From positions 30,592 to 94,591 of the forward strand of contig CANNIZ010000017.1 in NCBI GenBank assembly GCA_947505245.1: DNA of 64,000 bases, read 5' to 3'. Position 1 is the first letter of the stretch, and each line of letters opens with the position of its first letter. Positions 28,201 to 35,324 of this stretch are shown piece after piece. Made by a program: the position numbers and the translations under genes. The notes below the pieces were generated by a model, which ran no database searches, had not been told where the DNA came from, and was given only the letters and a program-made list of their open reading frames with translations. This DNA is from Pseudomonadota bacterium. Lineage in GTDB: Bacteria; Myxococcota_A; UBA796; GCA-2862545.

Positions 28201-30090
28201 GACCGGAAGCGGCGAACCGATCGGAGCACTCGGAAACTTCGGCAGGCCCGCGATGATCGCCGGCGGCACCTTCGGGAGCGGGCCCGCCACCCGCGACGGC
28301 GGCGTCCACGCGAGCGAGGCCGTGCGCGTCATCGTCCCGCCCTGCCGCACCTTCACGACGTGCTCGCCCGCCTCGACCACCACCGACGTCGCATACGCCG
28401 ACCCGTCCACCGAGACGAGGCCGTCGGTTCCGTCTTCGAGGCGCGCCTGCAGCGGGCCCCGCGACGGGATCGTCACCTGGACGGACACCTCCTCGTTCGG
28501 CCGCAACGACACCGGCAGCGCGTCGGACAGGTTCACGGGCAGCGCCCGCACGACGACGCCGACGGGGACGCCGAGCTCGGGCGCATACAGGCTGTACCCG
28601 TACGGGTGCGTCGAGAGGTCGATCGACGGGAACTGCACCGCCGCGATCGGTGACCGCGCCTCGCCCAAAGCACCCCACGCCGGCGTGATCGTGAGGTCGA
28701 TCACGCCGGCCTCCTTGGGGTACACCGTCAGCGACTGCGTGCCCGCCAGGTCGAAGGCCCCGCCACCCTGCACAAGATCAGGCCGCTGGTATTGCGCGGG
28801 CCGGTTGATCAGCAGCGGCTCGACGCGCACCGCGGCGCCCTTCGCGGAGGTGCTCACCACGGCGATGTCGTACCGGCCCGACACCGCCGAGACGTTGAGC
28901 ACGACGGGTCCTTCGGCGTAGAACCGCCGACGATACGGGTTTCCCGGCGCGACCTCGATCGCGGTCAACGCGACGGGCGCCTGCGCTCCCTTCAAGACGG
29001 GGTCGCGGTTGGGCACGATCATCCCGGTCGCGTCGGCGCGATCTTCCGGCGCCCCCGCCGCGAGCGTCGCGACGAACGACGCGCCCACCTTCGGCAAGCC
29101 CGACACCGTGCTGATCGGCGAGAACCAGGTGACCGTGTACGGTTGGCCCACCTCGCCGCGCACGGTCAGCACGCGCAGGTTCCCGGACGCGGACACGGTC
29201 GCCTGCGGCACGCGCGACTCGTCGGAGATCGTCCCCGTCGAGCCCCACGCCCGGTACGGGTCCTCCGGCGTGTAGTCGGCGACCGTCAACGACGCGTCCG
29301 CGCGCACGGGAAGCTCGAGCGAGAACGACGACGGGCCCGCCGGGATGAGGAACCGATCGGCGCCGAACGACGACACCGCGTGGCTCTCGCGGCCCGCCGT
29401 CGGCAACGTCTGCAGGCCCCAACGCGCGTGCAGCGGCGACACGTCCGTCTTGGCCGTCCACGCCTTCGCCGGGCCGCCATACGCGATCACCGCGTACCAA
29501 CCCGGCTCGAGGGCGGTCACCAGCGCGCAGGTCGTCTCCGGCTTGCCCCGCGACGGCGTCGTCTCCGCGCACGAAGGGGACGCGTCCACCAGCCAGCTGC
29601 CGTCCTGCCACAGCCGCAGGTCCGCGAGCGCCCGCCCGCCAACCTCGATCGCCACGGAGCGCCGCTCGGGGATGCGAATCCACCACGTCCGCTGCTCGAA
29701 GTCGCGCAGGGAGCCTTCTGTAAGCCTGAGCTCAGGCAATTCTTCTGAAGATAGAGACGTCTCTACGAATCGTCGCGCGATGATCTTCGCGGTTCCGGTG
29801 CCCGCCGCGTCGCTCGTCGCCACGATCTGGACGTCCCCGGCGTCGAGGAACACGTCGACGCGCCCGTCGGCGAATCCTGGCGTCCCTGAAGAGGCTCCCG
29901 GCCCCGTCATGCGCTCGACGATCTGCACCGCGGTGCCCTGCGGACCGTCGGCCATGATCGCGTAGCGGCCGAACCGCCCGACCGACGCCACCGCCGTCGC
30001 CCGACCCGTCGCCGGTACCGAAGCCGGGGTCACCCGGACGTCCTGGGCCACCGCCAACGACACCAAACCGAACGCAAGAGACAGTCCCAT
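25219..30090 (-). CDS. Giant secreted multi-domain beta-rich protein, unknown function
   Basis: 1,623 residues from the ATG at 30090, which has AGG upstream and begins the signal peptide MGLSLAFGLVSLAVAQ; a GTG nine codons earlier is less likely. The mature protein is almost wholly beta-strand with repeated immunoglobulin/bacterial pre-peptidase-like sandwich units, seen as recurring blocks such as GWYAVIAYGG, AGDYQVSARVDG, AGSYRLEVV and AGRYTLAVWPVG at about 100-residue spacing. Cysteines are scarce. It ends PPPEVVQAYVP with no sorting signal or anchor. An outer-surface or matrix protein is likely. A partial dead copy lies at 20347-21999 and a tiny tail copy at 16569, so this family's 3' end has been duplicated locally. 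Confidence 0.8.
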   Translation of the reverse strand: MGLSLAFGLVSLAVAQDVRVTPASVPATGRATAVASVGRFGRYAIMADGPQGTAVQIVERMTGPGASSGTPGFADGRVDVFLDAGDVQIVATSDAAGTGTAKIIARRFVETSLSSEELPELRLTEGSLRDFEQRTWWIRIPERRSVAIEVGGRALADLRLWQDGSWLVDASPSCAETTPSRGKPETTCALVTALEPGWYAVIAYGGPAKAWTAKTDVSPLHARWGLQTLPTAGRESHAVSSFGADRFLIPAGPSSFSLELPVRADASLTVADYTPEDPYRAWGSTGTISDESRVPQATVSASGNLRVLTVRGEVGQPYTVTWFSPISTVSGLPKVGASFVATLAAGAPEDRADATGMIVPNRDPVLKGAQAPVALTAIEVAPGNPYRRRFYAEGPVVLNVSAVSGRYDIAVVSTSAKGAAVRVEPLLINRPAQYQRPDLVQGGGAFDLAGTQSLTVYPKEAGVIDLTITPAWGALGEARSPIAAVQFPSIDLSTHPYGYSLYAPELGVPVGVVVRALPVNLSDALPVSLRPNEEVSVQVTIPSRGPLQARLEDGTDGLVSVDGSAYATSVVVEAGEHVVKVRQGGTMTRTASLAWTPPSRVAGPLPKVPPAIIAGLPKFPSAPIGSPLPVDFAPNQQRTWSLDVGEPGLYAVTTTGLLATSGTMRTRTNTHLLEASENGVARNFAVSHYLGAGDYQVSARVDGLSTGHAALVVSKPSVREGGGLADGVPARVSLAVGEGALYTFHVERAGMYTIRTFTPGRPVYARLEDRDGWPLRAPNAEAVFRGWLEAGDYRWMLLPDEVATKRITALDREPDPVAREGHGPFAAAIDASVSHTWREPKAGARVPDVWTFDVPAASAMTIAADGEMTGTLFGPDGKIGQLVVGRPLEVDLGAGSYRLEVVNARKNDAVPYALTVSSASLLAGGRRVVWGRTDVPVSIGRAGDYVFTSLGDADVRADLLDASGRVVATSDDRPDDWNFRVSAKLAAGRYTLAVWPVGGEGATTVGLIETAEKDGGTLALGVPTDVVNGERFSIAPGPHGVLVVSANSRENVAVAIEADEGAGFHVVATAEGTAPVAAAGLDRNALGWRVRVAAIDGRAQVVTVRADVAVGPMLGEGDRTLSAVANGVPAGVAGLRDTSPGTFLLSDGTLACAPDCAPHDGVVAADAAVWLVGEPDTRVRATRFVLDTLSPGVPLEHTSIVDLAPHVGPVLVVARATAGVPKVSFGGPVAYGAASAMAVSLGGATTVALSPAVAEPGAKAHLERYAFVAPTVGGLGYGTRDGVVAAGGAVAWKHPAGFADLRVTLGEGLVAVLVDDHGVVSILSALDGPATHVVPHGAANITVLSTSKESVPYTIEATRSSGAAAQLANGVPWEALTGGEIVHLPVMGTGVLHVRGAVSVSANGVTSDGDLAFSAPGEVVLATGRGAVVAWLGESGLMGKEDATFTASSGDAMLVRARGPVVLSAKRADGSSEVRVETEGKPVVFSVQGGAEVRARGLFGARGPTLADVQLLTASPLAEGLGAPVLLGPGDARAFVFETTGEDGAVGLGLAADAEHVRALLFDAAGHLVAEGASLMPVLPRGKWLLVVVADDGAPPVTVRPALVGRDRPGDGPPPEVVQAYVP

Positions 30091-30152
30091 CCGACACCTC
30101 GCCGCGCAACACTGCACAGGTCATGCCGGCGTGGACATCCCGAACGGGAGGC

Positions 30153-30410
30153 TCAGTGTCGGCCGAACATCCGGGCGAGCAGACCCTTCGCCGCCGCCGG
30201 CGCCACGCGGCGAAGCTCCTCGGCGGTGACCTCGTCGGTGGGGTCGAGGTCGAGCGCTTCCTTGAAGTGGAACGCAGCCATCGTCTTGTCGTCGCGCGCG
30301 ACAGCTCGCCTTCCGAGCTCCTGATGCGCCTTCGAACGCGACGTTGGATCCGCGTTGTGCACGAGCACCTGGACTGGATCCGCACGCTTGGGGGGCTGGG
30401 CCGCGGCCAT
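30153..30410 (-). CDS. Small soluble helical protein, 85 aa
   Basis: Starts at an ATG at 30410 preceded by GAGGT at good distance. The sequence has one TPR-like helix pair (RRAVARDDKTMAAFHFKEAL followed by DLDPTD). It ends GLLARMFGRH. No catalytic residues are seen. It lies between dapF-like and the giant secreted gene, all on the minus strand; a 24-bp gap to the dapF-like stop suggests it may be the last gene of that operon. Family not recognised. Confidence 0.65.
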   Translation of the reverse strand: MAAAQPPKRADPVQVLVHNADPTSRSKAHQELGRRAVARDDKTMAAFHFKEALDLDPTDEVTAEELRRVAPAAAKGLLARMFGRH

Positions 30411-30434
30411 GGGATACCTCGGGACCCCTCAACC

Positions 30435-31232
30435 CTAGAGCAGCGCCGGAACCGTGGCAAGCGCGCGCGAAGCGAGCCACTGGGGGTCCACATCGAACCT
30501 GCCGATCCGCTCGACGGGCCCTTCGAGCAGGAGGCCACCCTCGCCGACGTGGACGCGCAGCGCGCCGCCCGGCATGTCCACGGTCACCCACCCGGGTTGC
30601 AGGCGCCCCGTCGCGACCCCGCTGGCGGCCACGGCGCACGCCGACGACCCCGACGCGAGGGTGGCACCGGCCCCGCGCTCCCAGATCCGCGCCTCGGCGC
30701 AACGGGGGTGCAGCACGCGCGCGAACTGCACGTTCGTGCGGTTCGGAAAACGGCCGTGGATCTCGAGGGAAGCGCCGCGCTCCCGCCAGGGGAACGCGTC
30801 GAGCGCGCTGGTGAGCCACACCACGGCGTGGGGGTTTCCCACGTCCACCGGCACGACCTCGGTGCCATCGACCACCTCGGCGGGCGACACGCGGGCAGCA
30901 CCCATCTCGATCGAGATGGACTCGGCGCCGACCTCGCAGGTGACGGTGTCAAAGCCCGTCCACACCGAGAACCGCGTGGTCCCGGTGCGGTCCGCGATCC
31001 ATCGCGCGAAGATGCGCAGGCCGTTGCCTGACTTCTCTGCGATCGACCCGTCGGGGTTCCAGATGCGGACAGCAAAATCAGCCGTTCCGCCGCCGGTCGG
31101 CTCGAGGATGCCGTCCGAGCCGGGGCCCAGGTTCCGATCGCAGATCGCCCGCACGAGGCGGGCGTTCAGGGGTTCCCCGGACTCCAGGACGAGGTAGTCG
31201 TTCCCGAGGCCGTGGGCCTTCCACAGGCGCAC
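30435..31232 (-). CDS. dapF: Diaminopimelate epimerase-like protein with Ser in place of both catalytic Cys
   Basis: 265 residues from a GTG at 31232 that overlaps the preceding cytochrome stop. The DapF fold is clear: GNDYLVLE, NPDGSIAEKSGNGLRIFARW, VGNPHAVV, RTNVQFA and WERGAGATLASGSSACAV. DapF interconverts LL- and meso-diaminopimelate for lysine and murein. In the canonical enzyme two cysteines (CGNG and ACGxG) act as acid and base; here the first is Ser68 (KSGNG) and the second Ser194 (LASGS). Many annotated relatives carry one such change; both together make racemase activity uncertain, and another isomerase substrate is possible. Confidence 0.8.
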   Translation of the reverse strand: MRLWKAHGLGNDYLVLESGEPLNARLVRAICDRNLGPGSDGILEPTGGGTADFAVRIWNPDGSIAEKSGNGLRIFARWIADRTGTTRFSVWTGFDTVTCEVGAESISIEMGAARVSPAEVVDGTEVVPVDVGNPHAVVWLTSALDAFPWRERGASLEIHGRFPNRTNVQFARVLHPRCAEARIWERGAGATLASGSSACAVAASGVATGRLQPGWVTVDMPGGALRVHVGEGGLLLEGPVERIGRFDVDPQWLASRALATVPALL

Positions 31233-31777
31233 TACGGCGCGGGCGCCGCGATCGTGGGCGCGGGGGACGTGCGCGCGGTCGCGACGTCGGACGGCATGCA
31301 GTAGCCGAACGTGTTCCCGAACGAGTTGCGCTCGAACGAGATGACGGCCGCGATCTCGTCGTCCGTCAGCACGTTCTGGGCGGGCATCGCGCCGTTGTAC
31401 TTGGCGCCGTCCACCACGATCTCGCCCATGAGGCCGTGCACGACGAAGCCGGCGTGCCGGACGCAGTCGCCCATGAGGTCCTTCTGGCCCGCGAGCGGGG
31501 GGAACGTGCCGGCAAGGCCCTTGCCGTCAGGCTGGTGGCAGGTGGTGCAGGCGAGGCCGCCGCTTCCACCGGTCTCGTACACTTCCTGGCCCTTCTTCAT
31601 CAGCCAGGCGTTGCGGTCCGCTTCGGGCATCGCCGCGAGGTCGACCTTCTCGACCGCCTTTGGCGGCTCCGGGGCCTTCTCTTCGACCTTGATCTCGGGC
31701 TTCACTTCGGGCGCAACCGGGGGCGCTTCGCCACCACCACACGCGATCAGACCGAGAACGACGAAAACCATGGACAT
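31232..31777 (-). CDS. Cytochrome c lipoprotein
   Basis: 181 residues from an ATG at 31777 with GGAGG five bases upstream. The leader MSMVFVVLGLIACG gives a lipobox Cys. A Pro/Glu/Lys linker of about 40 residues follows, then a class I cytochrome c domain with CTTCH and the distal ligand segment GAMPAQN..LTDDEIAAVISFER. It should act as a membrane-tethered periplasmic electron carrier. It is the third gene of a minus-strand operon behind a thioredoxin-like protein and a membrane protein, and its stop overlaps the GTG of the dapF-like gene. Confidence 0.85.
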   Translation of the reverse strand: MSMVFVVLGLIACGGGEAPPVAPEVKPEIKVEEKAPEPPKAVEKVDLAAMPEADRNAWLMKKGQEVYETGGSGGLACTTCHQPDGKGLAGTFPPLAGQKDLMGDCVRHAGFVVHGLMGEIVVDGAKYNGAMPAQNVLTDDEIAAVISFERNSFGNTFGYCMPSDVATARTSPAPTIAAPAP

Positions 31778-31855
31778 GCAACCTCCGCCGCACGGCCTAG
31801 CGCGACGGGTTGCCCGCCACCCCTCATGCGCAACCGTGCGTTGCACCACCCCGCG

Positions 31856-32302
31856 TCAGGCGGCCGGCGCAGCAGCTATTGGTGCAGGTCTGGCCTCGGA
31901 GGCGCTCGCGAAGGCGAGTCCAAATGCCAACACGGCGCCCGGCAGGTTGGCGGTGAACAGCAGCGCCGCGCCGGCCGCGCCGAGCACCCAGGGAGCCCAC
32001 GTCGCCCGCCCCACGGCCGCTGCGGCGCCCACCGCGCACAACAGCGCGAGCAGCGCCCCACCGGAGGCGAACAGCACCGCGGCGAAGCCGTTACCGGCGA
32101 GGCCCACCAGCCAGGGCCACGTCGGGTCGAGCTGAAGCCCGCCGCCCAACACCGCGCCGAGCAGCAGCCCCCCGGGCAGGTAGACGAGGCCGACCATCAC
32201 GAGCAGCGCTGAGCCCACAAACAGGAAACCCCGCCCGGGCTCGTCCCGCGGCGGAGCTCTTGTCCCGCTGGAAGCGGGTGAAGCGGCTGCCTCTTCGCTC
32301 AA
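31856..32302 (-). CDS. Small integral membrane protein in TlpA operon
   Basis: 148 residues from a TTG at 32302 that overlaps the stop of the upstream thioredoxin-like gene (TTGA). After a short polar N-terminus come about four hydrophobic segments beginning GFLFVGSALLVMVGLVYLPG, rich in Gly/Ala/Leu. The C-terminus is short and Ala/Pro-rich. No family is recognised. The coupling to a thiol-disulfide protein and a cytochrome suggests a role in envelope redox or cytochrome maturation, but this is only context. Confidence 0.65.
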   Translation of the reverse strand: MSEEAAASPASSGTRAPPRDEPGRGFLFVGSALLVMVGLVYLPGGLLLGAVLGGGLQLDPTWPWLVGLAGNGFAAVLFASGGALLALLCAVGAAAAVGRATWAPWVLGAAGAALLFTANLPGAVLAFGLAFASASEARPAPIAAAPAA

Positions 32303-33063
32303 CCGGCGATCCAGCCCTCGATCATCGCGTCCGTCACGCGGGCGGGGTGGCCGCGCCACACGACCTTGCCGTTCTTGACGACGGCGGCCGCGGGGATGCC
32401 TTGGACGCCAAAGCGCGTGGACATGTCGCCCGCTTCCTTGCCGACCGGGAACGTGAGCTTGTGCTCCTTGATGAACTCGTTGACCTTGTCGTCCGAGGAC
32501 GTCCGCGTCACCTTGGTGAGCGCCACGATGTTCAGGCCCTTGCCGTTGTACTTGGTGTAGGTGGCCTCGAGCTTGGGCACCTCTTCGATGCAGTGCGGGC
32601 ACCACGCTTCCCAGAACACGACGAACGTGGCCTTGCCGTCGTTCATCGACGCCTGCTTGGCGCTGTACCACTTCTCGGTGGACAGCTCGCCCGCGTCGAT
32701 GCCCACGACCGCGAGCTCGGCGCCGAGGCGCCCGGCGCGCTTGGAGGCGCGCGTGTCACCGTACTGGGACGCGAGCTCGCCGAGCTTGGCCTTGGCGACG
32801 TCGTAGTTGCCAGCCTCGCTGGCTTCGTTCGCCAGGCGGAACAGCTCGGAGGCCGCCTGCTCACGCTCGGGGTTGACGTCTGCCGCGGCGGGGCCGCCGG
32901 GGCCGCCCGGGCCGGGGCCGCGCGCCTTCACGTCGTCTACCTTGGTGCTGAGGTCCTTTACTTGCGTCTCCAAGTCTGCCACGCGCTTTTCGAGCGCGGG
33001 GTCGGCGCAGGCCGAGAGTGCGGCAAGGCCGGTGAGAGCGAGGATACGAGACAGACGGACCAA
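32299..33063 (-). CDS. TlpA-like thioredoxin-fold lipoprotein
   Basis: 254 residues from a TTG at 33063 with GGAGG upstream; this start gives a proper leader MVRLSRILALTGLAALSAC with lipobox. A short coiled coil (about 22-50) and a Gly/Pro linker precede helical repeats. The thioredoxin-like domain (about 135-254) has FVVFWEAWCPHCIEEVP, with the CPHC redox pair, and the cis-Pro segment GIPAAAVV. TlpA/ResA-type proteins reduce apocytochrome c cysteines or relay thiol electrons in the periplasm, which suits the cytochrome c gene two positions downstream. Confidence 0.87.
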   Translation of the reverse strand: MVRLSRILALTGLAALSACADPALEKRVADLETQVKDLSTKVDDVKARGPGPGGPGGPAAADVNPEREQAASELFRLANEASEAGNYDVAKAKLGELASQYGDTRASKRAGRLGAELAVVGIDAGELSTEKWYSAKQASMNDGKATFVVFWEAWCPHCIEEVPKLEATYTKYNGKGLNIVALTKVTRTSSDDKVNEFIKEHKLTFPVGKEAGDMSTRFGVQGIPAAAVVKNGKVVWRGHPARVTDAMIEGWIAG

Positions 33064-33174
33064 AGTGACCTCCAGGAAACCGGGCGGGACAGTAACCGGA
33101 GCGTGCCCGAGCGCCACACGCCCTGCGGTCAAAAACGGTCGGGTGCGTTAACGACTCGTGTCCGCGGAGGTTCG

Positions 33175-33984
33175 ATGACGGTGGGAGATCGGGTCGCCGC
33201 GGGGGCCATTCCAGACCTGACCCCCGCTGAGCGCATCCTCGGGCCGATGCGACTGGTCGTCGGGTTCGTGATGTGGATGTGGCTCACCGCGATCTGGGCC
33301 GCGCTGCTCATCGTCCTGCTCCCCTCGCGGGTGCTGCGCATCAAGGCGATCAACCACTTCGGACACGTCGCGGGCGGCACGTCGATGTGGCTGTCGGGTT
33401 GCCCCATCACCATCGACGGGCGCGAACACCTCGATGTGAACCGCCCCGCCCTGTACATCAGCAACCACACGTCGATCGTCGATCTGTTCCTCGGCATGTG
33501 GATCTCCCCCGTCGGCACCGTCGGCGTCGCGAAGAAGCAGGTCGTGTGGTACCCGCTCATCGGCCAGCTGTACCTGCTGTCGGGTCACCTGCGCATCGAC
33601 CGCAGCAACCGCGCGGAAGCCCAGGAAGGCCTGCGCGCGATGGGCGACATCGTGCGCAAGCACCGCCTGTCGATCTGGATGTGGCCGGAAGGTACGCGCA
33701 GCCGCGACGGTCGGCTGTTGCCGTTCAAGAAGGGCATCATCCACCTCGCCCTCCAGACGCGTCTGCCCATCGTCCCCGTAGTCGTCACCGGCGCCCACCT
33801 CGCGTGGACCAAAGGTGGCCTCGCGGTCCGTCGCGTCCCGATCGGCATTCGCGCGCTCCCCGCTATCGAAACGAATGGGTGGACGGCCGACAAGGTCGAC
33901 GCCTATGCTGTGCAACTGCACGACGTGTTCGCGGCGAACCTGCCTCCCGAGCAGCGTCCGGTGGTGGTCGCGGAGCATCCATGA
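33175..33984 (+). CDS. plsC: 1-acyl-sn-glycerol-3-phosphate acyltransferase
   Basis: 269 residues from an ATG at 33175 with GGAGG upstream. The acyltransferase box NHTSIVD gives His98 and Asp103 (HX4D), and WPEGTRSRDG is the phosphate-binding block. A membrane segment at about 27-50 anchors it. PlsC acylates lysophosphatidic acid to phosphatidic acid in phospholipid synthesis. The stop overlaps the start of the following lipoprotein gene by 4 bp, so translation is coupled. Confidence 0.92.
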   Translation: MTVGDRVAAGAIPDLTPAERILGPMRLVVGFVMWMWLTAIWAALLIVLLPSRVLRIKAINHFGHVAGGTSMWLSGCPITIDGREHLDVNRPALYISNHTSIVDLFLGMWISPVGTVGVAKKQVVWYPLIGQLYLLSGHLRIDRSNRAEAQEGLRAMGDIVRKHRLSIWMWPEGTRSRDGRLLPFKKGIIHLALQTRLPIVPVVVTGAHLAWTKGGLAVRRVPIGIRALPAIETNGWTADKVDAYAVQLHDVFAANLPPEQRPVVVAEHP

Positions 33985-35228
33985 GGTTCGTCCCGTTCGT
34001 CCTGCTCGCAGCCTGCGCGGGCGAGCACACCTTCCTCCCGCCCGACACGTCCGTTGACACCGAAGAGACCGACGTCGTGGACACAAGCCCGCAGGAGACG
34101 GACACGGTCGACACGTCGGACACCGGCACGGACGCCGACGGCGACGGGTGGACGGTCGAAGAGGGCGACTGCGACGACACGACGATCTGGGTCAACCCTG
34201 CGTGGCCCGAGCGCCCGAACGACCAGAAGGACAACGACTGCGACGGGCTCGTCGACGAACAGTTCGCCGGCATCACGCTGGTCGACAGCAAAGTCCTGGT
34301 CAACCCTTCGGATGAGCGCCGCTCGGACCTCGTGGACGTGAACCTGCTCGGCGACGTCGAGCGGACCGTGTCCGTGAGCCCGGCGATGACGCCCGGCGTT
34401 TACTCACTCGACTACGTCGGTGGACGTTCGGCGATCGTCCAGATCGGGCCGCGCGTCTCGGGCGAGGGCTGGTCGTTCACCGACGGCGCCGGAAAGGTCG
34501 GAGAGATCGGCGCGACGGGCGCGGCCACCGTGTTGTGGGACGACAGCGCCACCGAATACGCCGACGGCGAGGCCCCCCTGGGGTACTACGGCGTCGCGGC
34601 GCACCCGGACGGCTGGTACGCGGTGAGCGGCGGTGATCGCCTGTGGCGCGTCGATCCCGACGGCACGATGACCGTGCTCGCCCAATGGGACTGCCTCGAG
34701 GGCACCGAAGGCGTCACGGAGATCTGCCCCGTCGACGTCGCGGTGGACCGGTTCTCGGGCGAGGTCGTCCTGTTCGGGTACTTCGGCGGCTACGCCGTGT
34801 GGAACGAAGCCACCGGACTCGACATCGCGGTGCTCGACAACCCCGAGACGCCCGCACATCAGTTCTGGTCCACCCAGATCGTCGACGATGGCACGCGGCT
34901 CGCGATGGGCGCCGACGACGCAGGCGGCGTGGGCGTCTACGCGTGGGACGAGGACACCGAAACGTACGCGGTTCACTACGCGTTCCCCGAGGCCCTGCTC
35001 GCGGATGCCTTCCAGCCCGTGGACTTCGCTGTCGACCAGATCTCGCGCGACTTCTTCGTTAGCGCCAACCGGGACTGGAACCCGTACGTGTTCCGGATCT
35101 CACCGGACGTCCCGCAAAGCGGCGTGTTGTACCCCGCGATCTTCGACCCGCTCGACCCCGACTATGTTGCGCCCGCGTTCGATCACGAGGCGCAGTCCAT
35201 CCTCGTCCGGTACAGCTACGCTCCTTGA
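33981..35228 (+). CDS. MopE-type lipoprotein with propeller-like body
   Basis: 415 residues. The leader MRFVPFVLLAAC gives lipobox Cys12, then an Asp/Thr/Glu linker and one MopE-like module: DADGDGWTVEEGDCDD..NPAWPERPN, DQKDNDCDGLVDE. The rest is beta-rich with repeated hydrophobic-aromatic strands (GWYAVSGGDRLWRVDPDGTM, EVVLFGYFGGYAVWNEATG), fitting a beta propeller. It overlaps plsC by ATGA. Surface-exposed with a metal-stabilised turn; function unknown. It shares only the linker and module with the lipoprotein at 18474. Confidence 0.8.
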   Translation: MRFVPFVLLAACAGEHTFLPPDTSVDTEETDVVDTSPQETDTVDTSDTGTDADGDGWTVEEGDCDDTTIWVNPAWPERPNDQKDNDCDGLVDEQFAGITLVDSKVLVNPSDERRSDLVDVNLLGDVERTVSVSPAMTPGVYSLDYVGGRSAIVQIGPRVSGEGWSFTDGAGKVGEIGATGAATVLWDDSATEYADGEAPLGYYGVAAHPDGWYAVSGGDRLWRVDPDGTMTVLAQWDCLEGTEGVTEICPVDVAVDRFSGEVVLFGYFGGYAVWNEATGLDIAVLDNPETPAHQFWSTQIVDDGTRLAMGADDAGGVGVYAWDEDTETYAVHYAFPEALLADAFQPVDFAVDQISRDFFVSANRDWNPYVFRISPDVPQSGVLYPAIFDPLDPDYVAPAFDHEAQSILVRYSYAP

Positions 35229-35295
35229 CCCTCGGGACGCGGGTGTCGCGGTTTCGCGTGTCCGCGAGCGGGTCGAGCGAAGGTCAAGCCATGTT

Positions 35296-35318
35296 ATCCT
35301 AAACTCAAACCTTAGGAT
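35296..35318. promoter_or_regulatory. Palindrome just upstream of the DUF4143 ATPase
   Basis: The perfect arms ATCCTAA (35296-35302) and TTAGGAT (35312-35318) flank a 9-bp spacer and end 6 bp before the ATG at 35325. The surrounding DNA is unusually AT-rich for this window, so promoter and operator may coincide here. It could be bound by a repressor or form a hairpin over the start. Confidence 0.45.
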
Positions 35319-35324
35319 TCTCAC

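Noticed and set aside
26083..28653. An 856-codon open frame on the + strand opposite the giant secreted-protein gene
   Set aside because: It is Arg/His-rich, has no recognisable domain, and mirrors the minus-strand gene, whose signal peptide and beta pattern are coherent. High GC opens such antisense frames throughout the window.
32303..32671. Upstream extension of the small membrane protein
   Set aside because: It is antiparallel in frame with the TlpA-like gene, which has a clear CPHC domain; the TTGA overlap gives a sensible coupled start.
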